From: Symbiodinium natans
Taxonomy: Eukaryota > Sar > Dinophyceae > Suessiales > Symbiodiniaceae
Direction: 5' to 3'
NCBI GenBank assembly: GCA_905221605.1
Contig: CAJNDS010002501.1
Span: 1,147,501-1,172,500 of the forward strand
Length of the DNA stretch: 25,000 nucleotides
In this document: positions 18,068 through 25,000 of the stretch, one piece after another
How the letters are laid out: each line of letters opens with the position of its first letter
Position numbering within the stretch: the first letter of the stretch is position 1
Translations under genes and position numbers: made by a program
The notes under the pieces: generated by a model
Seen by the model: only the letters and a program-made list of their open reading frames with translations
Databases searched by the model: none
Told to the model about the DNA's origin: nothing

Positions 18068-18190
18068 GGAAAACTTTGCCAACACCCTTTGCCCGCAGAA
18101 ATTTTTGCCAAGCATGCCTTTGGCAAAGCTTTCCGTGCAAGAGCGTGTTGGCAAAGTTTCTGTGGGCATGGCAAAAAAATGTGTGGGCAT
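18068..18190. repeat. Inverted repeats built on TTTGCCAA / TTGGCAAA
   Basis: CTTTGCCAACAC (about 18072) is the exact reverse complement of GTGTTGGCAAAG (about 18147). Further copies (TTTTTGCCAAGC, TTTGGCAAAG, GGCATGGCAAAA) lie between and after them. The segment could fold into alternative hairpins. Confidence 0.7.
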
Positions 18191-18261
18191 GGCAATTCCA
18201 CATGGGCCGAGTACCAGATCCGCAGTTGCAGTAAGAGGCATAGTTAAGGACTAAATGTACA

Positions 18262-18275
18262 CACACATATATATA

Positions 18276-18311
<36 letters not shown>

Positions 18312-18482
18312 TGTATGTATGTATGTATGTATGTATGTATGTATGTATGTATGTATGTGTGTATGTATGTATGTATGTATGTATGTATGTATGTATGTAT
18401 GTATGTATGTATGTATGTATGTATGTATGTTATTATTATGATTATTACAAGTATGATTATTTGTTATTATTATATATATATA
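18262..18482 (+). repeat. (TATG)n microsatellite flanked by TA repeats
   Basis: About 35 TATG units with one GTGT interruption near 18357-18362, flanked on both sides by (TA)n. It creates long Tyr-Val-Cys-Met open frames on both strands that are not genes. Confidence 0.95.
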
Positions 18483-18556
18483 TATATGGTTCAGCGTCGA
18501 GCGTCCTGGGCCCCCCCCCCCCCCCCATGGTATCCCCCCCCCCAAGTCTACTCTAC

Positions 18557-18925
18557 GGTCCCTAAACCCTAAACCCTAAACCCTAAACCCTAAACCCCTA
18601 AACCCTAAACCCTAAACCCTAAACCCTAAAACCTAAACCCTAACCCTAAACCCTAAACCTTAAGTCTTAAACCTTAAACCCTAAACCCTAAAACCCTGAA
18701 CCCTAAACCCTAACCCTAAAACCAACCCCCAACCACACCACAGGGGGGGGGGGATCATCTTAGTACCCCATCCGCGGGGAAAACCCTAAACCCTAAACCC
18801 TAAACCCTAAACCCTACCCTAAACCGTAAACCCTAAACCCTAAACCCTAAAACCCTAAAACCCTAAAACCCTAAAACCCTAAACCCTAAACCCTAAACCC
18901 TAAACCCTACCCTAAAACCAACCCC
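18557..18925 (-). repeat. CCCTAAA arrays with a duplicated junction block
   Basis: Two CCCTAAA arrays (18561-18715 and 18781-18912) each end in the same block, ACCAACCCCCAACCACACCA followed by CAGGGGGG. The blocks are about 195 bp apart, so array plus block was duplicated. Confidence 0.85.
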
Positions 18926-18953
18926 CAACCACACCACAGGGGGGGGGGGGGGT

Positions 18954-18959
<6 letters not shown>

Positions 18960-19008
<49 letters not shown>
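18960..19008. repeat. Poly-G run of 49 nt
   Basis: 49 consecutive G after GGTACCATT. It lies next to the second duplicated block, which itself ends in a G run. Confidence 0.95.
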
Positions 19009-19011
<3 letters not shown>

Positions 19012-19451
19012 GCCGGGGCTGAATCATATATACAATGTGAAAGAGAGGTCTAAAGTTAAGGGCTTCGATCATGGTTAAGGGTTTAAGGAGTGTTGGGATG
19101 CATGTGGGGGGGGGGGGGGGGGCTTTTTCCAGGTTTTGAGGATGCAGAGCTTTGGGTTTTGGGTTTTGGGTTTAGGGTTTAGGGCTTTGGGGATGTCAAG
19201 GGCAACAGGGTAGGAGGGGGGTTTAGAGGAATTACAGGGTTTTATAGGGTTTAGAGCAACTTTGGTTTGCTTTTCCGGGTCTACATTCGTCCAGGTTTCA
19301 TTGGTTTAAGACTTAGGGCTCCTGCATTCTTGCAGGGGCTCAGGGTTTTTCAGGTTTTAGGGTTTAGGGTTTAGGGTTTAGGGTTAGGGCTCTGGGTCGG
19401 GGGCTTTAGGGTTTCAACCCAAGAACCGGTCGGATGTTCTTTACATTGCAG

Positions 19452-19504
19452 GCCTGGTGGGCTCCTGATCAGGGGGAGGCTCTGCTTTGAAAACTACTTT
19501 ACTG
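19452..19504 (+). CDS. Exon of an unidentified protein
   Basis: After a good acceptor (TTCTTTACATTGCAG|G) the frame reads PGGLLIRGRLCFENYFT to a donor at 19505 (GTGCGC). The frame stays open much further (past 19650), but there it becomes Pro/Arg-rich and resembles translated C-rich repeat, so I end the exon early. The phase in is 2. Confidence 0.4.
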
Positions 19505-19740
19505 GTGCGCCACTCCCCAAACACCTGCAACAACCCGAAAAGCCCTCGGAAACCTTCAGGCCCAAAAGACCAAGACGAACTTGTTTGGAGCGCAACCCCA
19601 AACGCCAAACGCCCTCCAACGTCAACCCCGCCCTCCCCCAACTCCACAGGACCCTAACCCCTAACCCCTATGAACCCTAAACCCTATGAGCGAACCCTAA
19701 ACCCTCTGAATCCTGAACTCTGTAAACGCCAGACTCCCAG

Positions 19741-19798
19741 ACTGAAGGCTGCTGAGCCTCAACCTCACGCTGAATGGTACCACTGGAGCGCGCCTGGG
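19741..19798 (+). CDS. Small exon
   Basis: After CCAGACTCCCAG the frame gives LKAAEPQPHAEWYHWSAPG, ending at G|GTGCTTAG (donor 19799). Its phase does not fit 19452-19504 directly. The family is unknown. Confidence 0.35.
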
Positions 19799-19954
19799 GT
19801 GCTTAGTTGTTGCTGAGGGGTTTCGGGGTCCTGAGGTAGGGTCCTGGGGTCTGATTAGGGCCTTCGGGTTTAGGGCTTAGGATAAGGAGGGGGTTTTTAC
19901 GATGCCTCGGCCACTTTTTTCGAGCCATGCTGAAACCCAATGGCGGGGGCAATC

Positions 19955-20024
19955 GAGGCTTGAGCTGCTTCCAGGCTGCAAATCCGTGGGCTGTGGAGGC
20001 TTGAGGGAAACGCCGGGCTTTAGT
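19955..20024 (+). CDS. Possible exon with Cys/Gly residues
   Basis: After GCAATCGAG|G one frame reads LELLPGCKSVGCGGLRETPG before a stop at 20022-20024. GCGGLRE is reminiscent of CGGGLREAT in the exon at 16870-16945, perhaps a related domain. Splice sites are uncertain. Confidence 0.3.
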
Positions 20025-20087
20025 TGAAGGACACAGGAGATGGTCACCCATGGGCATTGTGACGCGAGACTTCCGCAGTTGTGTACA

Positions 20088-20113
20088 ATAGAATAGAATA
20101 GGATAGAATAGGC
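20088..20113. repeat. (TAGAA)n microsatellite
   Basis: Four to five imperfect copies of AATAG/GATAG. Confidence 0.9.
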
Positions 20114-20418
20114 ATCTCCTGCATGACTTAACGTCCAGAGCGTGTGTGACATCCACTGTTTCAAAAGGGGCATTCTGTGTCATGGCAAGGTGAGGGCTGC
20201 ACGTCATATTATGGTGTAGGATGTTCGAAATGCTGCTCTCACGCCACAAGAAATGTAAACCCTAAGATCAGGCTTCTAATCCGTTCATGGAACAACGCGA
20301 AACAAACAGGTCGAGAGTTTTCGGGCTTGACGTCTGAGGGTCCAGGGTTTTGGTTCCTGCTCCAAGGGTTCCGATGTGTCGCCACCATAAACTGAACAGT
20401 CACAAAGCCGCCCAACAG

Positions 20419-23011
20419 CCTAAAAATGCGTGTCCTGTCAACCCACAACATGAGCCCGCTCGCGTCCGGCGCAGGGGAGACGAAGCAAGGCTTCCAGGCA
20501 CAGGGCCTCCGACTCCAGGGATTTGGGGTCTTTTTGAGGTGGTGGGGTGTCGGTTTGAGGTTCGGGGTGCATGCTTTCGAATTAGGGCTACGGGGGGTCC
20601 AAGGGGAATACCCGGATGTGTAGGGTTTAGGGCAGGAACATCCAGCACAAGTGGGGCGCAGGAAGAATCACCATTCAGAATCAGGGGTTTCGAGGCTTGT
20701 GCTCCTCGATTTAAGAGTCAGAGTGCCGGGTCACGACATGGAGACGAGCCAGCCCAGGCGCATGAAAGCCCGAAAGCCCTAAACCGTTCAGTGTTCAGTC
20801 TTGAAGGCCCCACAAGCCGCAGTAAAACCGTAAGACCTGTGACTCGGAGCATGTGAAGCCCTACCGTACATCCTCAAAGCTCAAGCGGTTCAGGGTTACG
20901 TTCTTCAAGTCCCTAACTCGCAAGCTCTTCCAGATAAAGCTGCTTGAATCTGAGCCCGTGAACACGAGCCCAGAATAGCCCAGAAGCCACGCGCGAGTCT
21001 ATATTCCAGAAAGCTGTAAAAGCAGGCATCCTGCACCATCACCGCGCACCAGCCAGGCGGAAACTGCTTCAGTCAGCAAGTCTTGGCGTTTGGAGTTCAG
21101 GAGTTTGGATGAAGTCAGCCTTCCCCAAAGTTTGTCAATGCTGAAAATTGGAGTCTAGGGGCTAGGAGTTCATGGGGTAAAGGACTTAAACACTCAGATC
21201 TAGGAAACTGCTGTTTCTATGAGAGAGGGGCCTGAAAACATGGGTTGTGCGACGCCTCTCGGAGGGTTTTGCGCGTCTTTGGTAAGGGGCAATCATACAT
21301 CTTCAGTTGCAGTGCGCTGTCTGGATCAGTGCCCCAGAAACGGGGCCCTGCCCGGGTTTTTGACTGTCGAGCCATCTTCAACTCTATGGGACGGAGGGTG
21401 GGTGACTAAGGGGTGCCTCTCCCTCTCCCTGTTTGTTTTCCTGTCCCTCTTTCTTTTTTTTGTTCTTGTTTTTGATTTCTCGCTCTCTCTCTCTCTCTCT
21501 ATCTCTCGCGCCCTCTCTTTTGCAACTACATTTATGACATGTAGACTCCTATGAAAGTTCGCGATCAGTTGCGACTTCACTGATGCGAAGGCTGAGTGAG
21601 GAAACTGAAGTGAGGGGGGGGGGGGATTGAGGAGTCAGAGTCCAGGGTTCAACTTAGTGTCCGATGTTTGGTGGGGGTTATGTGGGGGAGCTGAGTTGCT
21701 GCAGGTGGCCTTAACGCTTCGGCCGAGATGCTGGTCAAGGCAGATGCAGCTATTGCCTACAGCAGCTCTGACCCTTGGCCAGAAGCGTTAAAAAGCGAAG
21801 TTGGAGCCCAAAATCCCCATGTCGTCAGGCCCAGCCGAGCGCCGCTTATTCGCTTAATTCTGCACCCGAAGGCTGGGTCCTAAACCCCTCAGCCTCAAAT
21901 TCCAGGCCTTCAACCGCAAGCCCTTGAAGCCTGCATAAGATCCTAGCTTTGGATGCTGCGACCATTTCAGTCCCGAAGACTTGAGGACAGATGCCGATAG
22001 TGGAGAGTTTGGGCTGTGATAGACCTTTAATGGGGTTCAGGGACGGGATGCCATAAGCCCTCCAAGCCCTAAGCCCGAAACCCCCCAGCTGTTGAGCTTG
22101 TATGCCTGCCGCGCTGAGGTCCTCATCGTGACGCCCGCAACGTCCCACAGCTTCACCCCCCGCTTTGCGGGGGTTGGGGAGAAGGAGCCTCTCCGAAACG
22201 ACTTTGTGGGACTGACAGAGTTTCGGGTTTCCCATTTGCCTCAGTCTGTAAGCCGCACTTAGGAAATTTGGGCTTTGGGGTGGAAGAGTTTATGTCACTG
22301 TAGCCGTTGAGGCCTTCAACCTCACATGCCTCCCGGACGGAATCATGCCCTACGTGCACATTGACAAGAGCACGGGCACCTTGACCGTGGACTCCAAGAT
22401 TTCCCCCGAGGACTTGGATACGCTGCTTCTGCTTGGGGGGCTTGGGCCTTGGGAATGTGCGATGGTTGGGGGGGGGGGGGGGGGGGGGGGCGCAGAGGGG
22501 TTTTCTGTAGGACTTTGGGGGTTCACGGGCTTTGAGCTGAACATTGTAAGCTGCCTGGCTGCGTGGAGCTGTCCTTGTGAGGATTCAGACTCCGGCGTCT
22601 GAACAACACCCCAATTCACTGATAATGCTTTCATGCGAAACTGGAGTCAGCAGGCTACATCACACGCTGGCTTCATCCAAAACCCTAAACCCTAAACCCT
22701 AAACCCTAAACCCATTCGTTTACAAATATCGCTGATGCGAATGGCACCAGGAGGTATTGCCAGGGTCGGAGGACTGTACCCGTCTCTAGCGGGGCAAACC
22801 CCCAAACCATTCCCAAAAAAGAGGGGGCTGAGGCTACAGGGTTTTACGGATGGTGTATTAGGGCTGTAGGGTTTGGAGTTCGAAGAGGGTGTGCATTTTC
22901 ACTTTTTGAAATTTCGTGCAGAACTCGGAAGGCCTCCGGCATCACGGGCTTGCAGGTCCCGGGTCTGGAGGAGGTCTCCGGAGGCATTTGCCAGGCACAC
23001 CGGGAAGACTT
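20419..23011 (+). CDS. Multi-exon gene of unknown function (possible single model)
   Basis: Likely exons are 20419-20519, 20636-20758, 20974-21085, 21313-21393, 21705-21802, 22119-22247, 22312-22424 and 22922-23011. Tags: STHNMSPLASGAGETKQGFQ; EESPFRIRGFEACAPRFKSQ; SPEATRESIFQKAVKAGILH; VRCLDQCPRNGALPGFLTVE; SAEMLVKADAAIAYSSSDPW; VLIVTPATSHSFTPRFAGVG; LTCLPDGIMPYVHIDKSTGT then LTVDSKISPEDLDTL; and KASGITGLQVPGLEEVSGGI. Phases agree if several GA and GC donors are allowed. The exon at 21705 can alternatively run to a stop at 21881-21883, making it terminal and splitting this into two genes. The donor TCT|GTAAGC (22247/22248) and the acceptors before 20636, 21313, 21705 and 22922 are good. No family is recognised. 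Confidence 0.5.
21416..21523 (+). repeat. Long pyrimidine-rich tract
   Basis: About 100 nt of mostly C and T, ending in (CT)n, with few purines. It lies in the inferred intron between 21393 and 21705. It may act as a pyrimidine tract or form unusual DNA structure. Confidence 0.85.
22468..22490. repeat. Poly-G run of about 23 nt
   Basis: It lies shortly after the inferred GC donor of the exon ending at 22424, and is another G tract close to an intron's 5' end. Confidence 0.9.
22679..22713 (-). repeat. (CCCTAAA)5 block
   Basis: Five perfect heptamers in the inferred intron before the exon at 22922. Confidence 0.95.
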
Positions 23012-23194
23012 GTGTTGAGGTGATGCTGGGGTTTGCCGTGTCTGGGTTGAATTCTGGGGTGTATTCTGTTGCATTTTTTGGGGTTTTGGAGGGAAGGAGG
23101 GGGGGAGGGGGGGGTAGGGGTCGGGGTGGTGGGGAGTGGGGGGTGAAAGCGGGAAATTTTTCGGCTTGGCTTCTGCTACGTAAGAAGGAGGAGC

Positions 23195-23402
23195 AGCGAT
23201 AACACGAGTGACACCCACCGCTTCGACAGCTCAATCGCATCACACACTGCAGCCACAGCTGTATATATCACCAGCTGTGGCAACAGCAGTCATGGGACAG
23301 CTATCACCGGCCTACACACCGGGGACATCTAAGCATCTACGAAAAGCTGATACTTGCAGAATCTCTAAGCCACAAACCCTCCTCGCCATCGTGGGTGATT
23401 GA
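23195..23402 (+). CDS. Coding-like stretch, two competing frames
   Basis: One frame ends at TGA 23400-23402 and contains QLYISPAVATAVMGQLSPAY. A second, starting after CTACGTAAG (about 23185), reads SSDNTSDTHRFDSSIASHTA and stops near 23330. Both are protein-like, so at most one is real. It could be the 3' end of the gene at 20419-23011. Confidence 0.3.
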
Positions 23403-23439
23403 ACCCATGGTCAGTATTCAGGTACTGCAGAAGCTTACA

Positions 23440-24232
23440 TAAAATCGACACCCTAATCCCTTGAACTGTATAGAGGTGGCTTCTGGGAAGACCGCATTGC
23501 AGATTTTGCTGCTTGCGCCCTGGACGTGGCCGGCCACTTGACTTGTTTGGCACAGAAGAACTCATGTTTGCTTTCTTTTCACGTAGAGGATCACGAGTCC
23601 AGATGGTAGCGGAGCTAGTGTCCGCTTGTGAAACGGGCGACCCCCAGTCGATCGGGGATACGACAGCCAGTGTGGGTACCAAGGCATCCATTACGAGTAG
23701 TCGAGCCAAGGGCTTAAGTCTTAGCCAGGAGTGCTCGTGCCCGGGCAGAAGTGGGGCACCGATTTCAACCTGAGAAGCTCGGAAGCCATAGTGCGCAGGG
23801 CGACGATAAGAAGTGCGAAAGCCCCAGCGAAGGCGAAGAATAATGGAAAGGCACCAAAGGCAGCAACAAGCCGCTCGAGAACAGCAAAGAGATTCGAAAA
23901 GTACGGTTCAAAGAGCTCGAGGAGTGGGTCAAAGTGGAGCCGGAAGGCAGGAAGTCAGTCGGTAGTGTGAAGGAAGGGGCCATGAGGAGGTCAGGCCCAA
24001 GATTAAAGCTGCTGAGCCAGAAGCAACACCATAGGCAAGTAGTGGTGAAAAAGCTTCAGGCCACCACCAGATACAAGCAACGAGCGGCGCGAAAACAACA
24101 GTTTACAACAACTCCAGCAAGGGCGGGGTGTTAAACCATCCTGCTAGGTATGCAACAGACAGTCTTGGGGCACTTGTTAGCCTGGACGGGTCAAAGCCTA
24201 TAACGAGCTCCAACAAGCCGGCTGGCTCTCAG
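23440..24232 (+). pseudogene. Frame-broken coding-like region
   Basis: Successive protein-like segments appear: LYRGGFWEDRIADFAACALD (from 23466); EKLGSHSAQGDDKKCESPSE (from about 23773, ending in a TAA); KEIRKVRFKELEEWVKVEPE (from about 23895); then a shift of frame into HEEVRPKIKAAEPEATP. The segment ASSGEKASGHHQIQATSGAK is open after another stop (about 24035-24248). The charged, low-hydrophobicity make-up suggests a structural or gag-like protein or a disordered host protein, but no protease, integrase or polymerase motif is seen. Decay is the simplest reading; several very short introns would also explain it. Confidence 0.35.
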
Positions 24233-24742
24233 CGTGAACTCTTTCGATAAATTTGAGCCCCTGCTTCTGGCTTGCTGTGTCGAGGCCATTCACTACGCTT
24301 CCACGGACCTCCGGGTGACCGGGCTGCTTTCGGTAGGGTTTGGGGTTTAGGTTGCATTTAAGGTTTTGGGTTTGGGGTTTAGGCTGTATAGGCTTTTGGG
24401 GTGCACGGGGTGCAGGGAGAAAGGACGGAGCTGGGTTCGGGGCATCAGGCTTTACATAGGGTTGTACACGCACTGCTCCATGTCTAGGTAGCACGTTTCG
24501 GCTTGTCTTGCGACATCCTTTGATCGCTTTTAAAGTCTTCCACGTCCCGTGGGGAAGGGTTCTGCATCTCCCTGAATGCTGCCAAGGTCACTGTCGGTGA
24601 GTCACTACAGCCGGTCTTAGCTCAAGGCACTCAGAGCCCAGAGCTTACGGAAGAGCCAGAGGCTCGCAGCTTTCATGGAATTGGAGTTTGCGGCTTATTT
24701 AGGGGTCTCAGGGAGTTGAAGGTTGAAGAGCCGATTGCATAA
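24233..24742 (+). CDS. 3' end of an unidentified gene (two exons)
   Basis: Exon 24233-24332 follows CTGGCTCTCAG and reads NSFDKFEPLLLACCVEAIHY then ASTDLRVTGLLS, a helical-looking stretch. It ends at TCG|GTAGGG, opening a 203-nt intron rich in TTTAGGG/TTTGGGG. Exon 24536-24742 joins in phase 0 after GCTTTTAAAG and reads GEGFCISLNAAKVTVGESLQ, then PELTEEPEARSFHGIGVCGL, to a TAA at 24740-24742. The join is supported by phase, open frame and the canonical GT-AG. The function is unknown; it may be the intact continuation of the region before it. Confidence 0.5.
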
Positions 24743-24931
24743 CTTGGGAGGAGCTGGAGGTGGAAAGCAACCAAGGTACTTCACAAGCAATGTTCAAGAC
24801 ACGAGGGGGAGCATAACCTCAGCCACATGACAAGCCAACCTACAATTAGAGCCTTGAAGGCTCATCCAAAGCCCAAACCACCCCAAAAACACCTGAACCA
24901 GGCACCCGAAAGGCTACTTTTATTTGCGCAG

Positions 24932-25000
24932 GCCCGGGTGCGTCCCACGCGCTTCGCCATGGCCTGCGACACAGACAAGGCCCTACACCCTGAGCCCTCT
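24932..25000 (+). CDS. Exon running off the window
   Basis: A strong acceptor (CTTTTATTTGCGCAG|G) at 24931/24932 is followed by a frame reading ARVRPTRFAMACDTDKALHP that stays open to the window end. Two other frames give less protein-like sequence. Confidence 0.35.

Larger units (their letters stand above)
17944..19451. other. Repeat-dominated stretch without a supported gene
   Basis: It holds inverted TTTGCCAA-type repeats (18068-18190), a TATG microsatellite, poly-C blocks, two CCCTAAA arrays, a very long poly-G run and TTTAGGG-like G-rich sequence (19070-19400). Open frames through the TATG array are low complexity. Confidence 0.6.

Noticed and set aside
17970-18572. Long frames through the TATG array (up to 191 codons).
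   Set aside because: Pure microsatellite translation (Tyr-Val-Cys-Met or Thr-Tyr-Ile-His).

Overview
The window looks like nuclear DNA of a dinoflagellate, probably a Symbiodiniaceae-like or other suessialean lineage. This rests on four things seen in the sequence: interspersed TTTAGGG/CCCTAAA telomere-type heptamers, coding-like exons that are all on the + strand, reconstructed introns that use GT, GC or GA donors, and acceptors that mostly have a G straight after the AG. No rRNA, tRNA, CRISPR array, bacterial operon or intact transposon was found. Coding sequence is broken into short exons, so ATG-initiated open frames miss most of it. I called exons by eye from open frame, composition, splice sites and phase agreement. 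No homology search was possible, so boundaries are hypotheses.

Layout. 1-207 is the end of one gene. 515-1622 is a four-exon gene with an EF-hand and two hydrophobic segments. 1623-3785 is mostly non-coding, with one possible exon and microsatellites. 3786-4142 holds two small exons among telomere-like repeats. 4195-5627 is an AT-rich island flanked by perfect telomere arrays in chromosome-end orientation. 5809-6575 is coding but frame-disrupted. 6983-8684 (perhaps to about 9230) is a cysteine-rich, probably extracellular protein gene. 9466-11912 is a field of tandem repeats (a module of about 238 bp, then a 145-bp unit). 12030-17077 (perhaps to 17943) is a gene of at least 14 exons whose largest intron is a 2.4-kb degenerate CCCTAAA array. 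17944-19451 is simple sequence, including a run of 49 G. 19452-23011 carries further exons, several of which fit into one gene. 23440-24245 is frame-broken coding-like DNA. 24233-24742 is the 3' end of another gene, and a last exon runs off the window near 24932.

The recurring theme is the link between telomere-type heptamers and introns. Several introns consist almost wholly of TTTAGGG-type repeats, which contain both a GT and an AG|G. Others start G-rich and end C-rich, so the pre-mRNA could fold the splice sites together. None of the proteins could be named to family beyond an EF-hand and general Cys-rich architecture.
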